Part shown: positions 57,034-64,000 of the stretch, piece by piece
Layout of the letters: every line of letters starts with the position of its first letter
How positions within the stretch are numbered: position 1 is the first letter of the stretch
Assembly (NCBI RefSeq): GCF_014842025.1
Contig: NZ_JACYUY010000001.1
Coordinates: 294,751-358,750 of the forward strand
Origin: Massilia sp. CFBP 13721
GTDB taxonomy: Bacteria; Pseudomonadota; Gammaproteobacteria; Burkholderiales; Burkholderiaceae_D
Direction of reading: 5' to 3'
Length of the DNA: 64,000 nt
Program-made: the position numbers and the translations under genes
Notes under the pieces: generated by a model
Databases searched by the model: none
Seen by the model: the letters and a program-made list of their open reading frames with translations, nothing else
What the model was told of the DNA's origin: nothing

Positions 57034-58521
57034 TCAGGCTTTTGCTGAAGGCAGCTTGGAAACCAGCCGCAGCGACACGGTCAGGCCTTCGAGCTGGTAA
57101 TGCGGCCGCAGGAAGAATTTCGAGGTGTAGTAGCCGGGATTGCCCTCCACTTCCTCGAGCACGACTTCGGCCGCCGCCAGCGGCTTCTTGGCCTTGGTCG
57201 ACTCGCTCGAACTGGCCGGATCGCCGTCGACGTACTGCATGATCCACTTCGTCAGCCAGCGCTGCATCTCGTCCTTCTCCTTGAACGAGCCGAGCTTGTC
57301 GCGCACGATGCATTTCAGGTAGTGCGCGAAGCGCGTGGTGGCGAACAGGTACGGCAGGCGCGCCGCCAGGTTGGCGTTTGCCGTGGCGTCCGGATCGTCG
57401 TATTCGGCCGGCTTGTGCAGCGACTGGGCGCCGATGAAGGCGGCAAAGTCGGTGTTCTTCTTGTGCACCAGCGGCATGAAGCCGTTGGCGGCCAGTTCCG
57501 CCTCGCGCCGGTCGGAAATGGCGATCTCGGTCGGGCACTGCATGTCGACCCCGCCGTCGTCGGTGGGGAAGGAATGCACCGGCAAGCCCTCCACCGCGCC
57601 GCCCGATTCGATGCCGCGGATGCGCGAGCACCAGCCGTATTCCTTGAACGAGCGGTTGATGTTCACGGCCATGGCATAGGCCGCGTTGGCCCAGGTGTAG
57701 TTCTTGCTGCCCGGCGCCGAGGTGTCTTCCTCGAAATCGAACTCCTCGACCGGATCGGTGCGTGCGCCGTAGGGCTGGCGCGCCAGGAAGCGCGGCATGG
57801 CCAGGCCGACGTAACGCGAATCCTCGGACTCGCGGAACGAGCGCCAGGCGGCGTGCTCCGGGGTCTGGAAGATCTTGGTGAGATCGCGCGGGTTGGCCAG
57901 CTCCTGCCACGATTCCATCAGCATCACCGACGGCGCGGCGGCGGCGATGAAGGGGGCGTGGGCGGCGGCGGCGACCTTCGACATCGACGACAGCAGCTCG
58001 ACGTCGGGCGCGCTGTTGTCGAAGTAGTAGTCGGCCACGATCGCGCCGTAGGGCTCGCCGCCGAACTGGCCGAATTCTTCCTCGTACATCTTCTTGAAGA
58101 TCGGGCTCTGGTCCCAGGCCGTGCCCTTGAATTTCTTGAGGGTCTTGCCGAGGTCGTTCTTCGAGATGTTGAGCACGCGGATCTTGAGCATCTCGTCGGT
58201 CTCGGTATTGTTGACGAGGTAGTGCAGGCCGCGCCAGGCGCCTTCGAGCGACTGGAATTCGGGCGTGTGCAGGATCAGGTTGATCTGTTCGCTGAGCTTC
58301 TGGTCGAGGGCCGCGATCAGGCCTTCGATCGTGGCCAGCACGTCGCCCGAGACCATGTTGGCCCCTTGCAGGGCCTGCTCGGCGAGCGTGCGCACCGCGT
58401 TCTCGACCGATTCTTTGGCCTTGTCCGATTGCGGCTTGAATTCCTTTTGCAGCAGGCTGCCGAAGTCGCTCACTTCGAGCGTGGCGGCGCCCTGTTCCGG
58501 TTGTGTCTGTAGTTCGGCCAT
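57034..58521 (-). CDS. tssC: type VI secretion contractile sheath large subunit TssC
   Basis: 495 aa, complete. Diagnostic LEGAWRGLHYLVNNTETDEMLKIRVLNISKNDLGKTLKKF, ILVADYYF-type GAIVADYYFDNSAPDVELL, RFLARQPYGARTDPVEEFDFEED, and NINRSFKEYGWCSRIRGIESGG. Forms the sheath with TssB. Confidence 0.96.
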   Translation of the reverse strand: MAELQTQPEQGAATLEVSDFGSLLQKEFKPQSDKAKESVENAVRTLAEQALQGANMVSGDVLATIEGLIAALDQKLSEQINLILHTPEFQSLEGAWRGLHYLVNNTETDEMLKIRVLNISKNDLGKTLKKFKGTAWDQSPIFKKMYEEEFGQFGGEPYGAIVADYYFDNSAPDVELLSSMSKVAAAAHAPFIAAAAPSVMLMESWQELANPRDLTKIFQTPEHAAWRSFRESEDSRYVGLAMPRFLARQPYGARTDPVEEFDFEEDTSAPGSKNYTWANAAYAMAVNINRSFKEYGWCSRIRGIESGGAVEGLPVHSFPTDDGGVDMQCPTEIAISDRREAELAANGFMPLVHKKNTDFAAFIGAQSLHKPAEYDDPDATANANLAARLPYLFATTRFAHYLKCIVRDKLGSFKEKDEMQRWLTKWIMQYVDGDPASSSESTKAKKPLAAAEVVLEEVEGNPGYYTSKFFLRPHYQLEGLTVSLRLVSKLPSAKA

Positions 58522-58538
58522 CGTCGTCTCCGCTCGGT

Positions 58539-59054
58539 TCAGGATTGTTCTTGTGGTTTCGGCGCCGAAGTCAGGGCCTGCATCAGCGCGGGTTCGGCGA
58601 GCAGCTTGGAAATGAGGTCCTCGGCGCCGGTCTTGCCGTCCATGTAGGTCATCAGGTTCGACAGCTGGGTGCGCGCCTCGAGCAGCTTGTTGAGCGAGCC
58701 GACCTTGCGCGCGATGGCCGCCGGGCTGAAGTCGTCCATGCTCTCGAAGGTCATTTCAACCGAGAGATTGCCCTCGCCGGTGAGGGTATTGGGCACCTGC
58801 ACCGCGACGCGCGGCTTCATCGCCTTCAGGCGCTCGTCGAAATTGTCGACGTCGATCTCGAGGAACTTGCGTTCGGCCACCGGGGCCAGCGGATCGGCCG
58901 GCTGGCCCGACAGATCGGCCATCACGCCCATCACGAACGGCAGCTGGATCTTCTTCTCCGCGCCGTAGACCTCGACGTCATACTCGATCTGCACGCGCGG
59001 CGCGCGGTTGCGTGCGATGAACTTCTGGCTGCTTTCTTTGCCCACGATTGACAC
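58539..59054 (-). CDS. tssB: type VI secretion contractile sheath small subunit TssB
   Basis: 171 aa: SSQKFIARNRAPRVQIEYDVEVYGAEKKIQLPFVMGVMADLSGQ, then FLEIDVDNFDERLKAMKPRVAVQVPN and LLEARTQLSNLMTYMDGKTGAEDLI. Its N-terminal helix is the TagJ contact. It lies 17 nt before tssC. Confidence 0.96.
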   Translation of the reverse strand: MSIVGKESSQKFIARNRAPRVQIEYDVEVYGAEKKIQLPFVMGVMADLSGQPADPLAPVAERKFLEIDVDNFDERLKAMKPRVAVQVPNTLTGEGNLSVEMTFESMDDFSPAAIARKVGSLNKLLEARTQLSNLMTYMDGKTGAEDLISKLLAEPALMQALTSAPKPQEQS

Positions 59055-59104
59055 CCCCTTGATTGAACAACATGTTGTCCTGCGTTCTTGTCATTGGCTG
59101 CGGA

Positions 59105-60181
59105 TCAGTACTCGTCGTCGGTCTTCGAACCATCGGGTCCGCGGATCACCGTCAACTGCGCGACGCCGTCCGGCGCCAGGTCCTGCATGATTTCGAAGAA
59201 GTTCATCGGCACCAGGCGCTTGGCGCGCGCCAGCAGGATCGGGATCGGGCTCGACGGCTCGTGGCGGTCGTAGTACTCGACCAGCTTGTCGAGCATGCGC
59301 AGCACGTCGTCGCGGCTGGCGATGTCGCCGCTGATGCCGGCCCGCGCGGCGCGCGCCGGCGCATCGCCGGCCGCCAGCACGATGGGTGCACCGTGCGCCG
59401 CGGCGCCGGCGCCGTCGGCAGCGGTGCCGCCAGCGGCGTCCCCGGTCTGCTGGCGGGCGAGGAATTCGTGGGCTTTTTTCAGGGGCCGGGTCAGGGCATC
59501 GAGATTCAGCGCCTGGGAGCTGCCGACCTGGCGCACCAGGATCAGCTCGATGTTCACCACCGCCGCCAGCGCGCGCGCCAGGGCGTCGACGGCGCCCGCC
59601 AGCGTGGCCGGCGCCAAGTCGGCGAGCGCGCCCTCGATGGACGCGAGTGCGATCTTTTCCTGTCCCGGTGCGGGCGCCAGTTCGCCGTTGGCGATCTCGA
59701 GCATCTTGATGGTGAGCGGGCCGAGCCCGGGCAGCGTGACCAGCGTCGCGTCTTTCAGTTCGCGCACCAGGGTGCCGGTATCGGCCAGGATGGCCAGCGA
59801 GTTGATGCGCAGGGTGGGATCGTTGCCGTCCTCGGCATCGAGCAGCGGATGCACGCTGTCCCAGCGCTGGTCGAGCAGGCGTTCGATCAGCGTGACGCTG
59901 TCGGCCAGGCCGGCGACACCGGAGAGCGCCAGGCTGGCGCGCACCAGGTGCACGGCCAGGCGCAGGTCGCGGCTGCGTTCGAGCAGTTCGCCGGTCATGC
60001 GGCGGATGGCTTTCCAGTCGGGCGGAACGGCGGGCGTGATGGTCGTCCCGTACTGCACCTCGGGCTTGCCGAGGGCTTCCTGTTCAAGGGCGAGAAATGC
60101 CGGGTCGTATTCCAGGTTCGGCCCGCAGGGCGCGCTGGGTTCGATCTCCCGCATCAGGGCTTCGACGTCGATCGTGCTCAT
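59105..60181 (-). CDS. tssA: type VI secretion protein TssA
   Basis: 358 aa. ImpA_N domain at the start (EIEPSAPCGPNLEYDPAFLALEQEALGKPEVQYG, DWKAIRRMTGELLERSRDLRLAVHLVRASL), and the C-terminal region RDDVLRMLDKLVEYYDRHEPSSPIPILLARAKRLVPMNFFEIMQDLAPDGV. TssA primes and caps sheath polymerisation. It is the first gene of the operon; the ATG has GGAGT upstream. Confidence 0.94.
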   Translation of the reverse strand: MSTIDVEALMREIEPSAPCGPNLEYDPAFLALEQEALGKPEVQYGTTITPAVPPDWKAIRRMTGELLERSRDLRLAVHLVRASLALSGVAGLADSVTLIERLLDQRWDSVHPLLDAEDGNDPTLRINSLAILADTGTLVRELKDATLVTLPGLGPLTIKMLEIANGELAPAPGQEKIALASIEGALADLAPATLAGAVDALARALAAVVNIELILVRQVGSSQALNLDALTRPLKKAHEFLARQQTGDAAGGTAADGAGAAAHGAPIVLAAGDAPARAARAGISGDIASRDDVLRMLDKLVEYYDRHEPSSPIPILLARAKRLVPMNFFEIMQDLAPDGVAQLTVIRGPDGSKTDDEY

Positions 60182-60540
60182 CCGTACTCCGACAACATGC
60201 TGCGTTAGCAAAACATGACTGAAACGGCGTAACCACTGCGCACCTGCGAACGGCGAGGCGTGCGCTACCTCCGTGAAGCGCGGCAAGGCGTGGACGCTTT
60301 GCCGTGATGTTCGGGACAGGTAATACTAAACTAACTATCAACAAAAAATATAGAAAAATTATCGTTTTTTTGAAGCGCGAGTTGTTTATTCGAACATGCC
60401 CCATGCACCATGCGTGCAGCCATCCGATCGCGCGCGAGGGCCCGCCCCAACGGGGCCGCCGCGGTATAAATGCGTGATAAATTTATGGCAACGCGCAAGC
60501 AATCGGACGATAATGAGCACTCCAGCCAGCGACCTCTCCC
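60182..60540. other. divergent promoter region between tssA and the second kinase
   Basis: 359 nt without a gene. An AT-rich block at 60320-60375, unusual for this genome, probably contains the T6SS operon promoter. TATAAA at 60465-60470 could serve the kinase gene. A small hairpin GCCCC-AAC-GGGGC lies at 60444-60456. No sigma54 -24/-12 pair was found on either strand. Confidence 0.45.
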
Positions 60541-62331
60541 ATGAGCCATCCTCCTGACGACGACCGCACGATGCTTTCCTCCGGCGCCATGCCGGGACCT
60601 GCCACCGGACTCGCGCAAGGCGGCGAGCATGCGCTGCCAAAAGGCACGCGCCTGTCCGAGTTCGAGATCACGGGCGTGCTCGGGGAAGGCGGGTTCGGCA
60701 TCGTGTATTGCGCACACGATACCTCGCTCGAACGCCAGGTCGCGCTCAAGGAATACATGCCGTCCTTCGCCTGGCGCTCGACCCAGGCCCACGTCAGCGT
60801 CAAGTCGAACGAGAACGCCGACAGCTTCGAAGCGGGCCTGCGCAGTTTCATCAACGAGGCGCGCATGCTGGCCCAGTTCGACCATCCGTCGCTGGTGAAG
60901 GTCTACCGCTTCTGGGAAGCCAACGGCACCGCCTACATGGTCATGCCCTATTATCGCGGCCCGACCCTGAAGCAGGTGCTGCGCGAGCGCCCCACCCCGC
61001 CCGACGAAGCCTGGCTGAAGGCGCTGCTGGCGCCGCTGCTCGATGCGCTCGACGTGATCCACCAGCAGCACTGCTATCACCGCGACATCGCGCCCGACAA
61101 TATCCTGATGCTCGACGAAGGGCGGCCGCTGCTGCTCGACTTCGGCGCGGCGCGGCGCGCGATCAGCGGCATGAACCAGGCCTTCACGGTGATCCTGAAG
61201 CAGAACTATGCGCCCATCGAGCAGTACGCCGAGATGCCGGGCATGAGCCAGGGCGCCTGGACCGACCTGTATGCGCTCGCTTCGGTGGTGCACTTCGCCA
61301 TTGCCGGCACTGCGCCGCCGCAGGCAGTGAGCCGCATGCTGTCCGACCCTTACGTGCCGCTGGCCAGCCGCTTTGCCGACCGCTACAGCCCCGCTTTCCT
61401 GGCGGCGATCGACCGCGCGCTTGCCTTCAGGCCCGAGCACCGGCCACAGAGCGTGGGCGCCATGCGTACCCTGCTCGGACTCGATCCGGCCGCGGCAGCC
61501 GCCGCACGTGCCACCGCGGCCACCTCGGCCACCGCTGGCGCCCCCGTGGCCCCAGCGGCGGCGAGCGCCGCGGCCACGCAGGCGGCGCGCCCGCCGGCGG
61601 CGCAAGCCGAAGAGGGAGGCACCCCGGGCCGCACCCCGGGCCGCACCGTGCTGGTGGCCGGCGCCGCCGCCGTCGCCCTCGCCGGCGCCGGCCTGTTCGC
61701 GTGGATGAACCGCGACAGCGCGGCGCCGGCCGAGCAGTCTTCCGCCCCGTCGTCCGCCCCGGCGATCGACGCGCCGGTTGCCCGCGCGCCCGCTGTCGCG
61801 GCGCCGCCCGCCGCCCCCGCCTACAACCCGGTCGCAGCCCTCGACGCCATTCTCGCCGCCGCCAGTCCCGAACGCAAGGTGACGGTGCGGGTGGACAGCG
61901 CACGGGTGCAGATCGGTCACAGGGGCGCCAGCTTTTCGATCCGCTCCTCGCATGCGGGTTATGTCTACCTGTACATGGTCGGTACCGCGGGCGACTTCCA
62001 GCTGTTGTTCCCGAACGCGATCGACAAGCTCAACGTCATCAACCCCGGTGGGGTGCTGAACCTGCCACGCTCGCGCTGGAAATTCGATGCCGCCGGCCCG
62101 GCCGGCGTCGACCATTTTCTGGTGATGGTGTCGGAGTCGCCGCGCGACTTCCGCAGCGCCGGTCTCGAAACCAGCGAGCTGTTCAGCGATTTTCCCGCCG
62201 CACGCGCCGCCACGCTGCAACGCGAGTACACCGGCGCGACGCCGCTGTTTGCCGGCATACCGAGCTGCAGCAGGCCGCTGTGTCCAGGCGCCTACGGCGC
62301 GGCAGGGTTCACGGTCGAGGAGTACGAATAA
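60541..62331 (+). CDS. membrane Ser/Thr protein kinase with periplasmic DUF4384 domain
   Basis: 596 aa. Kinase domain about 40-310: LGEGGFGIVY, Lys70 in VALKEYMP, HRDIAPDN (Asp182; the usual Lys-Pro is replaced by Ala-Pro), DFG 200-202, then the YAPIEQY activation region. An Ala-rich linker leads to one TM helix (about 369-389). The periplasmic C-terminus (about 450-570) resembles DUF4384: FSIRSSHAGYVYLYMVGTAGDFQLLFPN. It is divergent from tssA. It may sense the envelope and signal to T6SS or other targets (inference). Confidence 0.88.
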   Translation: MSHPPDDDRTMLSSGAMPGPATGLAQGGEHALPKGTRLSEFEITGVLGEGGFGIVYCAHDTSLERQVALKEYMPSFAWRSTQAHVSVKSNENADSFEAGLRSFINEARMLAQFDHPSLVKVYRFWEANGTAYMVMPYYRGPTLKQVLRERPTPPDEAWLKALLAPLLDALDVIHQQHCYHRDIAPDNILMLDEGRPLLLDFGAARRAISGMNQAFTVILKQNYAPIEQYAEMPGMSQGAWTDLYALASVVHFAIAGTAPPQAVSRMLSDPYVPLASRFADRYSPAFLAAIDRALAFRPEHRPQSVGAMRTLLGLDPAAAAAARATAATSATAGAPVAPAAASAAATQAARPPAAQAEEGGTPGRTPGRTVLVAGAAAVALAGAGLFAWMNRDSAAPAEQSSAPSSAPAIDAPVARAPAVAAPPAAPAYNPVAALDAILAAASPERKVTVRVDSARVQIGHRGASFSIRSSHAGYVYLYMVGTAGDFQLLFPNAIDKLNVINPGGVLNLPRSRWKFDAAGPAGVDHFLVMVSESPRDFRSAGLETSELFSDFPAARAATLQREYTGATPLFAGIPSCSRPLCPGAYGAAGFTVEEYE

Positions 62332-62372
62332 GAGCTAACGCACGCACATCGCAGCAGGTGGTGTGCGGCGTT

Positions 62373-62400
62373 TACGCGTGGACGAAGTCCACCCTACGCG
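62373..62400. repeat. short GTGGAC-type intergenic hairpin repeat
   Basis: TACGCGTGGACGAAGTCCAC plus CCTACGCG; the core GTGGAC-GAA-GTCCAC forms a hairpin. It is of the same type as the repeats at 25102-25189 (CCACCCTAC compared with CCACCCTACG). Confidence 0.6.
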
Positions 62401-62433
62401 CACTGGCCGGGACCTGACCGGTCCCGGCCAGTG
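62401..62433. terminator. bidirectional hairpin between convergent kinase and OmpA-family genes
   Basis: Perfect 13-bp stem CACTGGCCGGGAC / GTCCCGGCCAGTG (62401-62413, 62421-62433) with a 7-nt loop. It abuts the stop codon of the minus-strand OmpA-family gene and lies 70 nt after the kinase stop. No T-run is present on either side, so it may work with Rho or as an mRNA 3' end structure. Confidence 0.65.
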
Positions 62434-62976
62434 CTAGCGCGACAGGTTGACGAGGGTGACGCGCCGGTTTTCGGGCGCACTCGGAACCGCCTTATTAATC
62501 AATTCGCTGTCGCCCTTTCCCACCGCATCGAGCCGCGCCCGGTCGATGTGCGCGTTGCCGGCAAGGTAGTCGCGCACCGACTCGGCACGCGACTGCGACA
62601 GCTTCATGTTCGCGGCGGCCAGCCCGCGTGGGTCGGCGTGTCCTTCGATCGCAAAGCGGGCCGCGGCCAGCCGTTCGGACGACATGGCCTGGGCCACGAC
62701 GTCGAGCGCCTGTTTCGCCGCCGGCGTCAGGTTCGCCGAATTCGTGTCGAAGGTGATCAGGAGGTGGGCCTTCGCCTGCTTCGGCGAGACGGCCGGCGTG
62801 CCGACGTCGTCGCGCACGATGCGCAGGCTGCGGGTGCGGACCGGCGGCTTCGGCGCCAGCGCGTCGACCAGCGCGTTGGCGTCGACCTGCCCTTCCTTCA
62901 ACAGCGGACCCTCCTGGCCCATGACGGGCAGCGCAGCGACCATGATGCAAACCGCCAGCAGCGAACGTGCTTTCAT
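62434..62976 (-). CDS. OmpA-family peptidoglycan-binding protein
   Basis: 180 aa. Signal peptide (RSLLAVCIMVAALPVMGQ), a linker, then an OmpA-like domain: HLLITFDTNSANLTPAAKQAL, FAIEGHADPRGLAAANMKLSQSRAESVRDYL, and ENRRVTLVNL. Soluble periplasmic, with no lipobox. GAGGAG precedes the ATG. It may tether a complex to the cell wall; its closeness to the T6SS operon is suggestive only. Confidence 0.88.
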   Translation of the reverse strand: MKARSLLAVCIMVAALPVMGQEGPLLKEGQVDANALVDALAPKPPVRTRSLRIVRDDVGTPAVSPKQAKAHLLITFDTNSANLTPAAKQALDVVAQAMSSERLAAARFAIEGHADPRGLAAANMKLSQSRAESVRDYLAGNAHIDRARLDAVGKGDSELINKAVPSAPENRRVTLVNLSR

Positions 62977-63397
62977 TTCTGACTCCTCGGTAAATAGTTT
63001 CAGGAACTGGACAGGCATCGGCAACGACCGACATCGGGCAAGGACCGACCATCTGCGCGGACACCGGCAAATCCTAACCGAGCCCGACCCATTCTTCAAC
63101 GCCGCTTCGGCGCGGCGCCGGCCAGTTGCACAAATACCACTGGTGTGCTGCGGCTCAACGGCTGGGTGAACAGCCGGGTCGACAGCGTATGCCCGGCGCA
63201 ATCCGGCGGCGTGCCACGTCCATGCTAGAGGTTGTACGTACACCACACGCGAAATAAATAATAGTTTCTATACAATTTTTTGGTCAATAATAGTGTAAAC
63301 AGTATGTGCACTTATGCGCAATCCATTTCGTCTTCCCAATCTACCCGTCTCCGACCGTCGTTTCGCATCATCGCATCGCCTTGCGCAGGGGAAATTA
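62977..63397. other. intergenic region between the OmpA-family and TpsB genes
   Basis: 421 nt without a supported gene. The stretch 63240-63300 is strongly AT-rich, with AATAATAGT repeated at 63257-63265 and 63286-63294 (29 nt apart). It is the likely promoter region of the downstream transporter and possibly a regulator site. Confidence 0.4.
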
Positions 63398-64000
63398 ATG
63401 ACCACGTGTCTTCGCACATCCGTTATCTGGCTCGCCGTTGCCGGCGCAGCCGGCCTGTTCTCTCCTGCGCCTGCGGCGGGCCAGCCGCAGACACTGACGG
63501 TGACCGCGATTCGGGTCGAAGGAAATACCCTGCTTCCCGAACCGACCCTGCGCGCGCTCACGGAAGGCGTGGCCGGAAGCCAGCGCAGCCTGGCCGACCT
63601 GAATGCGCTCGCGGCCCGCATCCAGCAAGCCTACCGGACGGCCGGCTACGGCGGCGTCGTCGCCTACGTGCCGCCGCAGGAAAGCGACCAGGGGACGGTG
63701 GTGGTGCGGGTGGTGGAAGGCAGGCTCGCCGCCGTCAGGGTCAAGGGCAACACCCATTACGACGCCGCCAACGTGCGCGCCGGCCTGCCCAATCTGCGCC
63801 AGGGCGCGACACCGCGGGTCACCGCGATCGACCGCGACATCCAGCTGACCAACGACAGCCCCGCCAAGCAGGTCAAGGTGACGCTGACCGCCGGCGCGCG
63901 GCCAGGCGAAATCGATGCCGACGTCGGCGTCAGCGACAGCAATCCAATCCAGTTCCTGGCCGGCTACAACAATACCGGCACCCGCAGCACCGGCCGCCAC
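63398..64000 (+). CDS. two-partner secretion transporter, TpsB/ShlB-FhaC family (3' truncated by window edge)
   Basis: 201 codons, open to the edge. Signal peptide (SVIWLAVAGAAGLFSPAPAAG), then a first POTRA domain (LTVTAIRVEGNTLLPEPTLRAL, LNALAARIQQAYRTAGYGGVVAYVPPQ, GTVVVRVVEGRLAAVRVKGN) and a second POTRA. The barrel begins with DADVGVSDSNPIQFLAGYNNTGTRSTG. It exports a large TpsA partner across the outer membrane; the partner gene should lie just beyond the window. AGGGG lies upstream of the ATG. Confidence 0.88.
   Translation, partial: MTTCLRTSVIWLAVAGAAGLFSPAPAAGQPQTLTVTAIRVEGNTLLPEPTLRALTEGVAGSQRSLADLNALAARIQQAYRTAGYGGVVAYVPPQESDQGTVVVRVVEGRLAAVRVKGNTHYDAANVRAGLPNLRQGATPRVTAIDRDIQLTNDSPAKQVKVTLTAGARPGEIDADVGVSDSNPIQFLAGYNNTGTRSTGRH

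Noticed and set aside
60182..60540. Sigma54 promoter for the T6SS operon
   Set aside because: No TGGCAC-N5-TTGC element found on either strand; TGGCAA near 60485 lacks the -12 half.

Overview
The window is high-GC, gene-dense bacterial DNA. Codon use, the gene families (liv-type ABC transporter, glutaryl-CoA dehydrogenase, malate:quinone oxidoreductase, PHB-depolymerase-like lipoprotein, PEP-CTERM surface protein, TagJ/TagF-type type VI secretion system) and intergenic repeats of the GTAGGGTGGGC...GCCCAC type suggest a betaproteobacterium of the order Burkholderiales. Oxalobacteraceae of the Massilia/Duganella kind is the best guess. This is inferred from family knowledge; no rRNA or tRNA gene is present to confirm it.

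Region 1 (1-9.2 kb) is metabolic and accessory: the 3' end of livG, livF and gcdH in one run; a DUF2076 protein; a metallo-beta-lactamase-fold hydrolase overlapping an unknown gene; a lipoprotein esterase; a YeeE/YedE sulfur transporter; a small basic protein; and a DUF4188 protein. Region 2 (9.3-19 kb) is mostly on the minus strand: a TonB-dependent receptor, small hypothetical proteins, a long acyl-CoA dehydrogenase, a 166-bp palindromic repeat element and a membrane protein. Plus-strand zwf and a minus-strand GGCT-like gene follow.

Region 3 (19.4-30 kb) holds the most unusual content. A large secreted reprolysin-like zinc metallopeptidase ends in a type I dockerin. The next gene encodes a short cohesin-like protein with a PEP-CTERM sorting tail, so the pair looks like an enzyme and its own surface receptor. 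Then come a malate:quinone oxidoreductase with a lipoprotein signal, a TRIC-family channel, and a tightly overlapping three-gene operon (B12-binding radical SAM protein, thymidylate-kinase-like protein, HicA-like protein), followed by a CII-like regulator and a JmjC/cupin-8 protein.

Region 4 (30.3-37.3 kb, plus strand) is signalling: a secreted caspase-like protein with a beta-barrel partner, then FecR-domain protein, haem-binding DUF3365-HAMP sensor, Ser/Thr kinase, PP2C phosphatase and an unknown gene.

Region 5 (37.5-60.2 kb, minus strand) is a nearly complete T6SS operon in the order tssA-tssB-tssC-hcp-tagJ-tssE-tssF-tssG-clpV-(small Cys protein)-PAAR-like-vgrG-tagH-tssK-tssL-tssM-tagF. 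The kinase, phosphatase, FHA protein and TagF next to it fit threonine-phosphorylation control. No tssJ lipoprotein gene is seen; TssL carries an OmpA-type peptidoglycan-binding domain. A second membrane-bound Ser/Thr kinase is divergent from tssA and converges on an OmpA-family gene across a strong hairpin. The window ends inside a TpsB/ShlB-type two-partner secretion transporter.
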